In this document: in pieces, positions 46,194 to 55,159 of the stretch | Layout: each line of letters starts with the position of its first letter | Position numbering within the stretch: the first letter of the stretch is position 1 | Source: Patescibacteria group bacterium | Lineage (GTDB): Bacteria; Patescibacteriota; Patescibacteriia; UBA1558; UBA10009 | DNA: 55,298 nucleotides | Assembly (NCBI GenBank): GCA_018818425.1 | Contig: JAHISB010000046.1 | Location: 1-55,298, forward strand | Reading direction: 5' to 3' | Notes under the pieces: model-generated | What the model was told of the DNA's origin: nothing | What the model saw: the letters and a program-made list of their open reading frames with translations, nothing else | Databases searched by the model: none | Position numbers and translations under genes: made by a program

Positions 46194-46646
46194 TCAATTA
46201 TATTTATAGAAATAATTTTTTTTATCCTTTTTAAATACATGAAAATTATTTTTTTGAAATAGTTTAGCTGAAGTAATATTATCTTTTTTTACTTCAGCTA
46301 AAACGGCTTTATCTGTTTTAAATTTTATCAATGACCCGCTCAAAAGTTTATGTCCAAGCCCCTTACCTTGACAATCAGGAGCAAGAGCAATGGAAGTAAT
46401 ATAATTATTATTTTTATCATCAAAATCAAAACGGCAATAACCAACAACTTTATTATCTTTTTCTAAAACAAAACAAATATTTTTATCACCTTTAAAATAT
46501 TTATTCTCAAACCAAAAATCATGCTGTGCAAAAGGAATTGCTGCGGAATTTTTTGAATACTCGCGCGTAGCAGGTTGATTCCTGATTTCCCAAATACGTT
46601 TGGAGTCTCCTCTGATGACTGTTCTGATATTGTAATTAACTTCCAT
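46194..46646 (-). CDS. GNAT-family N-acetyltransferase
   Basis: ITSIALAPDCQGKGLGHKLLSGSLIKF acetyl-CoA binding motif. Confidence 0.9.
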   Translation of the reverse strand: MEVNYNIRTVIRGDSKRIWEIRNQPATREYSKNSAAIPFAQHDFWFENKYFKGDKNICFVLEKDNKVVGYCRFDFDDKNNNYITSIALAPDCQGKGLGHKLLSGSLIKFKTDKAVLAEVKKDNITSAKLFQKNNFHVFKKDKKNYFYKYN

Positions 46647-46650
46647 AAAT

Positions 46651-47715
46651 TTATTTTTGAATTAAATCCCAGCTTAAGGGCGTGCCTCTTTCAATATCAA
46701 CGGCAGCTGCTTTGCCCATTACTTCGTCATAATATTTTGGCATTAGTCCATAGCCAGGACGAATTGACCTGATATTTTTTTCAGTTAACTTTTCGCCTGC
46801 CCTAATATCTTGAACGGCAAATAAAGACTTTCTAAAAATTACATTTTCTGATTCATTAATTCCGGCTCCGTATGACGGCTGACCCAAGGCCTTTTCCATT
46901 TCTCTGATTGATCTTACCAGATTTTTTAATTCATCTGGCTCAACAGAAAAAGCAGAGTCCGGGCCGCCTTCTGAACGAGACAAAATAAAATGTTTTTCTA
47001 TAATAGATGCGCCTAAAGCAACAGCGACTAGCGAAACGTCATTACTTAAAGAATGATCGGACAAACCAACAATAACCTCAAACTTTTCTGACATATCCGG
47101 AATAGTCTTCAAATTCATTTCTGCCGGCTTGGCCGGGTATGAACTGACGCAATGGAGCAAAGCTATTTGCGGACAGCCATTTTCTTTTAAAATTTTGATG
47201 GCCAGTTCAATTTCTTCAATCGAGGCCATGCCGCGCGACATGATTACTGGCTTTTTAGTTTGTCCGATTCTTTTTAGCAAGGGAATATCCACGACTTCAA
47301 AGGAAGCGACTTTGTATAATCCTATATCCATTTTTTCCAAAAAATCAACGGCCGTATTGTCAAACGGCGAAGAAAAAACAAAAAGTCCTTTTGATTCAGC
47401 ATACTCTTTCAATTTTGGCTGCCAGTCCCAGGGCGTATAAGCTTTCTGGTATAATTGATGCAAGGTCTGGCCTGACCATTGACTATTGCCTTTGATTTGA
47501 AAATAGTCTTTAGCCGAATTAATGGTTATGGTATCTGCGGTATAAGTTTGTAATTTTACAGCATCAACGCCTGCCTCTGCCGCCGCTTCAATGATTTTTA
47601 AAGCTTTTTCGTATGATTGATTATGGTTGGCGGACATTTCGGCCACGATAAAAACGGGCTGACCCTGGCCGATCTCCCTCTTTCCTTTTGGAGTTTGAAT
47701 AATAATGTTATTCAT
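46651..47715 (-). CDS. Nonulosonic acid synthase (NeuB/PseI type) with C-terminal SAF domain
   Basis: PVFIVAEMSANHNQSYEKALKIIEAAAEAGVDAVKLQTYTADT; LLHCVSSYPA; VGLSDHS; EKHFILSRSEGGPDSAFS; SLFAVQDIRAGEKLTEKNIRSIRPGYG. Confidence 0.95.
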   Translation of the reverse strand: MNNIIIQTPKGKREIGQGQPVFIVAEMSANHNQSYEKALKIIEAAAEAGVDAVKLQTYTADTITINSAKDYFQIKGNSQWSGQTLHQLYQKAYTPWDWQPKLKEYAESKGLFVFSSPFDNTAVDFLEKMDIGLYKVASFEVVDIPLLKRIGQTKKPVIMSRGMASIEEIELAIKILKENGCPQIALLHCVSSYPAKPAEMNLKTIPDMSEKFEVIVGLSDHSLSNDVSLVAVALGASIIEKHFILSRSEGGPDSAFSVEPDELKNLVRSIREMEKALGQPSYGAGINESENVIFRKSLFAVQDIRAGEKLTEKNIRSIRPGYGLMPKYYDEVMGKAAAVDIERGTPLSWDLIQK

Positions 47716-48331
47716 ATTTATAGGTTCCGTTTTTAATTTGTTTAAGACCCTGCTGTTCCATTTTTATTCTTTGTTTAAGCCAATCGCTTTGATAAACTGA
47801 ATCAATCTCTTTTTGCCATTTGCCTGGATTATCTTTTATAACTACTTCTTCAGCGGTAATAAATTTTATCTCAACTTGTTTTAATAAATCTTTTAATTCA
47901 TCCAAGTGCTCAAGCATAGCTTTAACTCTGTGAACATGCCATTGATTGGTGATAATTTTCAAATATTTTAAATTATAATTCTCTATTATTTTTTTTAGTT
48001 CTTTTAACTGCTGATAGGTGTTATTAGAATTATTCTCCTCTATAATAACTTCTCCTGGAATGCCTAAATCTGTCAGTTCAGCCTTTATAATTTTAGATAG
48101 GTCAGGACGGCCAGCTTTATCATTTTTAATGTCCCAACCCCGACCGCCACTGGCAATAATATATTGATCAGGATTTTGCTTATATAAAATACTGGCTGCT
48201 AAAACTCGTAAATTCCCGCCCGGCGCTCCATAACTGTTATCTTCTTGATTTAAATCGGTATTCTTCCACTCCCCTTGACTATCTTTTTTAATACCGGCGC
48301 TTAATACTACTATGGCTTCTTTTGATTTCAT
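47708..48331 (-). CDS. DUF218 (SanA/ElyC/YdcF-like) protein
   Basis: EAIVVLSAGI, YIIASGGRG, EENNSNNTYQQLKELKKII, ITNQWHVHRVKAML. Confidence 0.75.
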   Translation of the reverse strand: MKSKEAIVVLSAGIKKDSQGEWKNTDLNQEDNSYGAPGGNLRVLAASILYKQNPDQYIIASGGRGWDIKNDKAGRPDLSKIIKAELTDLGIPGEVIIEENNSNNTYQQLKELKKIIENYNLKYLKIITNQWHVHRVKAMLEHLDELKDLLKQVEIKFITAEEVVIKDNPGKWQKEIDSVYQSDWLKQRIKMEQQGLKQIKNGTYKYE

Positions 48332-48332
48332 C

Positions 48333-49622
48333 TTACCTGATTTTAAAAATATTAGAAATCGGCTGGCCTTTAAGGTGCTCTTTTAATTTATCCTGATCAA
48401 TTAACCGCCTCAGTTCGGGAAAAATTTTCTTATATACCAAAAGTAATTTATTGATATCACTTATAGTATGACTAAAGCTGATATTATGCTGCCCATACCA
48501 CAAAATGCCTGACTGTAGAATCTCCTGCTGAAGGTAGGTTTTAATCTCCAAACCGGAATATTTTTTAGTATCGGAAATAATAAATACCTGCCAGCAGGGT
48601 TTGCCTTGAACTTTGATAAGATCACCCAAACCATTCTGCTTTAATAGCTGATTGGTTTTATTTTGCAAATATCTGCCTTTTTTCCAAATATTTTGAATTA
48701 CCTTCTGCTTTTTTAGCTCCTGGATAGTGGCAATGGCTGCGGCCAATGATAAAGTTTCTCCGCCAAAAGTAAATGAATAAAAGATATCATTGACCTTTTT
48801 CATATATTTTTTTCTGCCGACTAAGGCGGCGATAGGCATGCCATTAGCCATTGATTTGCCAAAAGTTGCCAAATCTGGAATCACTTTAAAGTACTTTTGA
48901 GCGCTGCCCAATGGATATCTAAAGCCGGTAATGATTTCATCAAAAATCAGCAAAGCGCCATTTTGGTTAGTTAGTGATTTTACTTTCTGTAAAAAATTAT
49001 CTTTGGGCTCAACATAGCTCATTGGTTCCATAATAACGGCCGCGATCTTATTTTTATATCGCTTAAAGATATTTTTAAGAGAATTAATATCATTATAAGT
49101 AAAGCTGTGAGTCATGGCGCGCGTGCTTTTTGGCACCCCCAGTTTTCTGGCAGTTGACCCAATATACCAATCGTGCCAACCGTGATAGCCGCAAACACAG
49201 ACATGTTCTCGTTCAGTAACAGCTCTGGCTAATCTCACCGCCCCGGTAGTAACATCAGAACCATTTTTACCAAACCTAACCATTTCGGCGCAAGGAATAA
49301 GCTTAATTAACAATCTGGCTAATTCATATTCTAAAGGCGAAGGTAAAGAAAAATTAATACCTTTCTTTAGCTGCTTTTTTATGGCCAAATCAACTGCTTG
49401 ATATTGATAGCCCAAAATTACTGATAACAGGCCATTGATAAAATCAATATACTGATTGCCGTCAACATCCCAAACCTTTGAACCCTGACCGTGGGTTATA
49501 AAAAGCGGCGCCTGACCTTTAATGTACTGAAGGTAACTTTTACTAAAAGTCTGCGAAGCCAAAGGAATCATCTCGCTTACTTTTTTGAAAAGCTGATTGC
49601 TCTTCTTAAATTTTTCTTTCAT
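48333..49622 (-). CDS. Class III PLP aminotransferase (glutamate-1-semialdehyde 2,1-aminomutase-like)
   Basis: DGNQYIDFINGLLSVILGY, CVCGYHGWHDWYIGST, GALLIFDEIITGFRY, DLATFGKSMANGMPIAALVG. Confidence 0.93.
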   Translation of the reverse strand: MKEKFKKSNQLFKKVSEMIPLASQTFSKSYLQYIKGQAPLFITHGQGSKVWDVDGNQYIDFINGLLSVILGYQYQAVDLAIKKQLKKGINFSLPSPLEYELARLLIKLIPCAEMVRFGKNGSDVTTGAVRLARAVTEREHVCVCGYHGWHDWYIGSTARKLGVPKSTRAMTHSFTYNDINSLKNIFKRYKNKIAAVIMEPMSYVEPKDNFLQKVKSLTNQNGALLIFDEIITGFRYPLGSAQKYFKVIPDLATFGKSMANGMPIAALVGRKKYMKKVNDIFYSFTFGGETLSLAAAIATIQELKKQKVIQNIWKKGRYLQNKTNQLLKQNGLGDLIKVQGKPCWQVFIISDTKKYSGLEIKTYLQQEILQSGILWYGQHNISFSHTISDINKLLLVYKKIFPELRRLIDQDKLKEHLKGQPISNIFKIR

Positions 49623-49680
49623 ACATATTCTATTATTTTAAATAATGTTGTAAAATTATAACTATAAATATTTTGTTAAT

Positions 49681-50556
49681 ATGCCTTGGCAATTGGTTAT
49701 TATTATTTACATCTTTACCTCAAATATTGTTACGGCGATTTTAATTAAAAAGATTGTTAGTTTGCCCTCTAAAACAATACGTCAGTACTGGCAATACTTT
49801 TTTTGTGTTTTGCTATCACTGGCTTTTTTGATTATTAAAGGAGGTTCTGTGGCAACGCCTGTAATTCTGATAATCGGCACTCTGGGCATTCTTAATAGCT
49901 TAGCTGTTTTTTGTGAATGGCGGGCTGTTAATATTAGCTTAAGCAAAACATCGCTCTTTGCCCAAGCCGATGATATTTTTGCCATACTGCTGGGCTTTGC
50001 TTTTTTAAACGAGCTAAAAATCCTTAACCCCTTGCTGATAGCAGGAATTATCCTTTGTTTTAGCGCGGCCATACTGCTGCTTAGCCGCCGGTCGATTAAC
50101 AATGGATTTAAAGATGGTAACAAAAGATTGTTATGGCTTATCTTAGGCTTTAGCTTTATCTGGGGCTTGACTGCTTTTTTGATGCGCTATTTTGCTTTGG
50201 AAGGCGTTACTTTCCCGGTATTTTTGCTGGGCTGGTACGGCGGTTCATTAATCGGCACGGCTTTTATTTATAAATTTAAGTACGGGAAGAGGCAGAGCCG
50301 TGCCCTCAAGCCAAAAGAAATTTTAAATGTTTTTCCCTTGTCTTTTTTTATCTGGGTTTCTCTGCTTTTGGCCTACTGGGTATATCATCTGGCGCCTATT
50401 GCCATTGTTCAGCCGATTTTTTTGGTTACCAAAATGATTTTCCCGACGCTTGTTGGTTTGTATTTTTTCAAAGAAAGGAAAGATTTAACCTCAATTGAAA
50501 TTTTGGCAATGATCATCGGCTTTATTGGAGGGCTGATTATTGCTTTAGGTTTTTAA
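49681..50556 (+). CDS. EamA/DMT-family transporter
   Basis: ~10 TM segments; VFCEWRAVNISLSKTSLFAQADDIFAILLGFAFLNE; PIAIVQPIFLVTKMIFPTLVGLYFFKE. Confidence 0.8.
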   Translation: MPWQLVIIIYIFTSNIVTAILIKKIVSLPSKTIRQYWQYFFCVLLSLAFLIIKGGSVATPVILIIGTLGILNSLAVFCEWRAVNISLSKTSLFAQADDIFAILLGFAFLNELKILNPLLIAGIILCFSAAILLLSRRSINNGFKDGNKRLLWLILGFSFIWGLTAFLMRYFALEGVTFPVFLLGWYGGSLIGTAFIYKFKYGKRQSRALKPKEILNVFPLSFFIWVSLLLAYWVYHLAPIAIVQPIFLVTKMIFPTLVGLYFFKERKDLTSIEILAMIIGFIGGLIIALGF

Positions 50557-50574
50557 AATTTAAAGAACGTTTTT

Positions 50575-50637
50575 ATCCAGCACCTTCCAGACAGCCCCGC
50601 TATCCCGCACCAAAGTGGTGCTAGGAAGGTGATGGAT
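50575..50637. repeat. Nested hairpin between convergent genes
   Basis: ATCCAGCACCTTCC ... GGAAGGTGATGGAT (13/14 paired) with inner GCACCA-aag-TGGTGC. Confidence 0.8.
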
Positions 50638-51414
50638 TTATTTATCGCCATCAACTATTCTATCCTCTCTTAATGACTTTAACAGCCCTTCATTCCTGAT
50701 AATATGCATATTCTTTTTCATAATTTGAGGATTTTTTTCTAAAAGTGAAATATAATCTAAATAGCCGGCGGTTTGACTGCTGTTTTTTATTAAAAACTCA
50801 ACCACTTCAAAATCCTCCTTATTATCTACTGTTAATCTGAAATTTGCATAGTTTTTTTTAGCCGCTAAATTGCCTTTTTTAAACTTTTTATTTTTTCTGA
50901 TGTACTGGGTAACGTGTTCACGCTCCGAAAGAAGCCAGGCGTTTTTTGCTGATTCAGCCAAAGCATCTTTAGCAAAAATCTCCACATCCAGGCCATCGGG
51001 AAAAGTTTCCTTTTCAATATTGCTGGCATAATCAAAGCTGTTTTCTTCAAAAAAATTGATAACATCGTCTACTACTTTAGGATCAATTAACGGGCAGTCG
51101 CCGGTTATTCTAATTATATTTTTGTATTCAGGATATTTTAATGAACATTGATAGTAACGATCTAAAACATCTTGCTCTGAACCGCGAAAACAGTTAATTT
51201 TGATTTGTTGACATAGCTCTGCAATTTTATCGTCCTGTTTATTAATGGTGGTGGCCACCACAATTCTATCTATCTTTTTTGCTTGCTGGACCCTTTTTAT
51301 TTCATATTCCAATAAAGTGATGTTATTTACTTTTAATAAGACCTTCCCCGGCAGTCTGGTGGCGCCCATCCGGGCTTGGATTATGCACAGGTTCTTGTTT
51401 ATCTTTTTAGACAT
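50638..51414 (-). CDS. Cytidylyltransferase (SpsF/PseF-like)
   Basis: CIIQARMGATRLPGKVLLKVNNITLLEYEIKRV; RITGDCPLIDPKVVDDVI. Confidence 0.92.
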   Translation of the reverse strand: MSKKINKNLCIIQARMGATRLPGKVLLKVNNITLLEYEIKRVQQAKKIDRIVVATTINKQDDKIAELCQQIKINCFRGSEQDVLDRYYQCSLKYPEYKNIIRITGDCPLIDPKVVDDVINFFEENSFDYASNIEKETFPDGLDVEIFAKDALAESAKNAWLLSEREHVTQYIRKNKKFKKGNLAAKKNYANFRLTVDNKEDFEVVEFLIKNSSQTAGYLDYISLLEKNPQIMKKNMHIIRNEGLLKSLREDRIVDGDK

Positions 51415-52379
51415 ATTTTTAAAACATCATCAGCAGTCTTTAAATCGTTGAAAGTTTTCTGTTTCTTTTTTAAACAGCTGAAAAAATATTTTACTTCATC
51501 AATAAAAACTTTATTAAAATCAAAATTCTTAATTGCAAATAATTTTTTACTGCTATCATGACTTTTTAACCAGACAATATTACGGTTGAAATCCCATTCT
51601 AAATTGCCTTTGGCGCCAATCACCTTACAGTTCCTGGTATAGTTTTGCTGAAGATAATCGCATTTGACTGAACCAACAACATTATTTTTGAATTTAAATG
51701 CAGCCAGGCAGATGTCCTCGGTTTCAATTTTTAAATTGCTGACTTGATCAAAAACAAATTTTGACTGTTTGATGTCTGCAAAATTATTCAGCCAAAACAA
51801 TAAATCAAATTCATGAATGTCATCTAAAATAATGCCGCCGCCCGTGGCTTTTTTAGCCGCGTAATTCTTTTTATAATCCTGTTTAGGTCGCCAGTAAGGA
51901 AGGTAATAACCAAATTCGTGGCTGATGCTGTAAACTTTTCCCAGCTTGCCCTGCTCTAAATAGTTCTTGATGAACTTTAAACAAGGATGAAATCTCATGT
52001 TGCAGCCAACCATAGTTATTAATTTCTTCTTCTGGCAAATTTCGATTAACTTATCAATATTATTGAAATTATGCGATAAGGGCTTTTCTATAAATAAGTG
52101 ACAACCGGCTTGGGCACATAAAAGAGCTGTTTTTATATGAACGTTATTAGGGTTACAAATAAAAATAACGTCAAATTTTTTTAATTCACTAACAGTTATT
52201 CTTCTTATAGTCTTATAGTCTTTTAATCTTTTTTCATCTTGAGCTTGTTGAAAGGTAATCTTCTTTTCATCAACATCAAAAACAGTTATATCTTTATAGC
52301 CAAGCTTAATTAGATTATTGTAATGACGTTGACCAATAGAGCCGAGTCCGACAATTAGAATTTTGCTTTTTTTATTCAT
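51399..52379 (-). CDS. Gfo/Idh/MocA-family oxidoreductase
   Basis: KILIVGLGSIGQRHYNNLIKLG; FICNPNNVHIKTALLCAQAGCHLFIEKPLS; GGGIILDDIHEFDLLFWL. Confidence 0.94.
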   Translation of the reverse strand: MNKKSKILIVGLGSIGQRHYNNLIKLGYKDITVFDVDEKKITFQQAQDEKRLKDYKTIRRITVSELKKFDVIFICNPNNVHIKTALLCAQAGCHLFIEKPLSHNFNNIDKLIEICQKKKLITMVGCNMRFHPCLKFIKNYLEQGKLGKVYSISHEFGYYLPYWRPKQDYKKNYAAKKATGGGIILDDIHEFDLLFWLNNFADIKQSKFVFDQVSNLKIETEDICLAAFKFKNNVVGSVKCDYLQQNYTRNCKVIGAKGNLEWDFNRNIVWLKSHDSSKKLFAIKNFDFNKVFIDEVKYFFSCLKKKQKTFNDLKTADDVLKICLKR

Positions 52380-52454
52380 TAAAAATTTAAGATGAATAGT
52401 GAAAAATTTGGCTAATCTTAGTAATTTATATTGACAACTGCGTAACTTCTGTTA

Positions 52455-53666
52455 TTAATTATTATTATTTATTTTTTTCTGACGTTCATTAAATAATTTA
52501 ATACTTTCGGCTGATAAATGAACTGGACCATAGGCCGAGGAACCGCCCCAGATATTATCTTTAACCCACTCATTATTCTCAATTCTCCAGACCCGCGGAT
52601 CTCTAAAGGTATCGGCAGTCTGCCAAAACTCGTTCTTAGTCATGCCAACATAATTTAGCCAATAATCTAAATCGCTGGAAACAACGTGGTCGTACTTTTT
52701 AACCATTTCTATGCCCTGCTCACGGGTTAAATATCCCGTCCGAATATCTTTAGAAGCATGATCAGAAGCCCGGCCATAGCCAAATTTAATGAATTTTAAC
52801 AAGTCATGAGCGCCGTTTTCGTACCTGTCATCCAAATTGGAAAATTGCCTATAGGTTCTTTCAAACGGCTCCTCCCTAGGTTTCCAGCCATATTTTTCTT
52901 GAACCATTTTTGCGTGCTTGTTGGGATTCCATTCAAAAAAATTCCCGATAAATATGCCCCTGACGCCGACTTTTAAAATTTCCTCATCGGACGGATATTT
53001 AGCCCATGATAAATCATTTTCCGTAAGTTTTTCTTTTTCATCATTAAGCATATCATACCATTCATAACCACGCAGATCGTGCTCATGCCTAACACGGGCG
53101 CTGAATTCTACAAAATCATCCGGGTCGTACATGCCGGAAATATCCCAATTAGTTTCACCCCAAATAATTAGTGGGATTTTATGCCTAACCGCAGTTTGAA
53201 TGGGATAGGTCATAATACCGCAATGGTTATGCCAGTTCATATCTCCCATTTTTTTAAAACAGATTCTGTTTAATTTTTTCAGCGCTTCTACACTGGGGCC
53301 AAATACCAGGTGATCTGCATCAAATACCTGGCGCATTCTATCCCTGTTATAATCACCCTCGGGTAAATAGTTATTGCCATGATAAGTAACCAAAAGCGGT
53401 TTTAAACCATATTCGCTGACAATTATATGAGTTTGGTAATAGCTATCTTTGCCACCGCTGACTGGAATAACGCAATCATAACCCGATTTATTATTCTTGA
53501 TAACTTCTTTCAGAATGCTTTCAAACTTCTTTTTGCGCTTTTCCCAAAACTCCGGGGTTAATTCCTTGAACTTTTCAAAAGTCCGGCAGCTGGAACAAGC
53601 TCCGTTACTGTCTATCTCCAGATTAACGGTTATTTGAGGATAAACGCATTTAGTACAGTATTTCAT
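52455..53666 (-). CDS. N-acetyl sugar amidotransferase (PseA/WbpG-like)
   Basis: YCTKCVYPQITVNLEIDSNGACSSCRTFE; CVIPVSGGKDSYYQTHIIVSEYGLKPLLVTYH PP-loop. Confidence 0.93.
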   Translation of the reverse strand: MKYCTKCVYPQITVNLEIDSNGACSSCRTFEKFKELTPEFWEKRKKKFESILKEVIKNNKSGYDCVIPVSGGKDSYYQTHIIVSEYGLKPLLVTYHGNNYLPEGDYNRDRMRQVFDADHLVFGPSVEALKKLNRICFKKMGDMNWHNHCGIMTYPIQTAVRHKIPLIIWGETNWDISGMYDPDDFVEFSARVRHEHDLRGYEWYDMLNDEKEKLTENDLSWAKYPSDEEILKVGVRGIFIGNFFEWNPNKHAKMVQEKYGWKPREEPFERTYRQFSNLDDRYENGAHDLLKFIKFGYGRASDHASKDIRTGYLTREQGIEMVKKYDHVVSSDLDYWLNYVGMTKNEFWQTADTFRDPRVWRIENNEWVKDNIWGGSSAYGPVHLSAESIKLFNERQKKINNNN

Positions 53667-53676
53667 ATACACTATT

Positions 53677-54486
53677 TCAAATATTGATTAATAAGTCCGG
53701 CGGTCTAACATTATAGCCATTATCGTAAAGATACTTTTTTGCCAGATAAACGCTTTGGTCAATGTATTGAAAAATGTTCGCTGCCGCCACAGCATCGGCT
53801 TTGGTTTTTCTAAAAACTTCTGCAAAATGGGACCACTCGCCGGCGCCGCCGCAGGCAATTACTGGAATTTTTACGCTTGCAGAAACTTTTTTTATAAGTT
53901 CAATGTCAAAACCTGTTTGCTGACCGTCGCGATTGATGGAATTTAGTAAAATCTCGCCGGCACCTTGTGTTTCAACAATTTTTGCCCATTCTTCCGGCTG
54001 ATACTGCGTTCTTTCTGTGCCGCCTTTAGACATCACGGCATATTGGCCATCAACAACTTTAACATCCATTGAAATTACTATACATTGGGAGCCAAACTCT
54101 TTAGCAGCCAGAGAAATAAACTCTTTATCTTCCAAGGCCTTGGTGTTTATTGACACTTTATCTGCTCCTAAAGTTAAGTACTCCCTGATATCTTCTTTAG
54201 TTCTAATTCTGCCTCCAACTGTTATGGGCATAAAAGTTACTTTAGAAACATCTTTGATTATTTCTTTAAATGAACTGCGGTTTGGATATCCTTGGTCGTC
54301 TCGGCGCAAATCGTGCCTCTCGGTTTTAGAAATATTTAAATAGATCAACTCATCTGACGCCCATTCGCTAAACCTTTTTACAGAAGTGATAGGATTGCCT
54401 AAGTTCTGGTAGCGCTTAAATTCCTTACTCTGAACCAGCCAGCCATCCCTTAATAACAATATTGGTATAAGACGATTTTTTTTCAT
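53677..54486 (-). CDS. hisF: HisF-like glutamine amidotransferase cyclase-type subunit (HisF2)
   Basis: RLIPILLLRDGWLVQSKEF; PITVGGRIRTKEDIREYLTLGADKVSINTKA; AGEILLNSINRDGQQTGFDIELIK; ACGGAGEWSHFAEVF. Confidence 0.93.
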   Translation of the reverse strand: MKKNRLIPILLLRDGWLVQSKEFKRYQNLGNPITSVKRFSEWASDELIYLNISKTERHDLRRDDQGYPNRSSFKEIIKDVSKVTFMPITVGGRIRTKEDIREYLTLGADKVSINTKALEDKEFISLAAKEFGSQCIVISMDVKVVDGQYAVMSKGGTERTQYQPEEWAKIVETQGAGEILLNSINRDGQQTGFDIELIKKVSASVKIPVIACGGAGEWSHFAEVFRKTKADAVAAANIFQYIDQSVYLAKKYLYDNGYNVRPPDLLINI

Positions 54487-54499
54487 TACATTTTAATAA

Positions 54500-54546
54500 A
54501 TCCAGCACCTTCTTTTCGAAGTTTACTTTACAGGCAGGTGCTGGAT
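54500..54546. repeat. Hairpin spanning the hisH stop codon and the hisH-hisF spacer
   Basis: ATCCAGCACCT ... AGGTGCTGGAT, 11-bp perfect arms; same arm sequence as 50575 hairpin. Confidence 0.7.
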
Positions 54547-55155
54547 AAAATTTTCTAGTAAAATCCTGCCGGCTTTCTGGCTTTTTTCTGGATGAAACTG
54601 AACGCCGAATATATTATCCTTGGATATTATAGAACAGAATTTCTCCCCATACTCTGTAGTAGCAATTACATTTGAAGCATCTTTTTCTTTAAAAGCATAA
54701 CTATGAACAAAATAGAAATCCTGATTATCATCAAATTTCTCTAATAATGGGGATTCTTTAATGATGTTGATATTATTCCAACCAATATGGGGCAAGGGGA
54801 GTTCGCCTGATTCCATTTTAATAACTTCTCCGGCAATCCAGCCCAAACCTTGATGCTCGCCAAATTCATAACCTTTATCAGCCAAAACCTGCATGCCAAC
54901 GCAAATCCCCAAAAAAGGTTTTTTATCTTTTAAGACGGCCTGGCTCAAGACGTCTAAAGGAATTTTCTTTTTTATTTTTTCCATAGCCGCACCAAAAGCA
55001 CCGACACCAGGCAATACTATATGGCTGGCTGACTCAATATCTGCGGTCTTATTAGAAACCACAACCTTTTCAAGAAGTAAAATTTTAAATATATTATAAA
55101 CCGATTGGACATTGCCAGAGCCATAATCTAAAATACAAACTCTTAAGTTATTCAT
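54523..55155 (-). CDS. hisH: HisH-like glutaminase subunit (HisH2)
   Basis: CILDYGSGNVQSVYNI, VLPGVGAFGAAM, PFLGICVGMQVLA, FGVQFHPEKSQKAGRILLENF; start set at MNNLRVC because the longer ORF runs into a repeat. Confidence 0.95.
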   Translation of the reverse strand: MNNLRVCILDYGSGNVQSVYNIFKILLLEKVVVSNKTADIESASHIVLPGVGAFGAAMEKIKKKIPLDVLSQAVLKDKKPFLGICVGMQVLADKGYEFGEHQGLGWIAGEVIKMESGELPLPHIGWNNINIIKESPLLEKFDDNQDFYFVHSYAFKEKDASNVIATTEYGEKFCSIISKDNIFGVQFHPEKSQKAGRILLENFIQHLPVK

Positions 55156-55159
55156 ATTA

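Noticed and set aside
34862-52460. Shared string GCGTAACTTCTGTT downstream of two minus-strand genes (34863 and ~52440)
   Set aside because: A single 14-mer match is expected by chance several times in 55 kb; no extended alignment beyond AT-rich sequence.
2452-54343. Many antisense ORFs in the six-frame track (e.g. 2452-2706, 17644-17928, 22651-22971, 28318-28545, 33712-34044, 54017-54343)
   Set aside because: Fully antisense to well-supported genes, no recognisable motifs, low-complexity composition.
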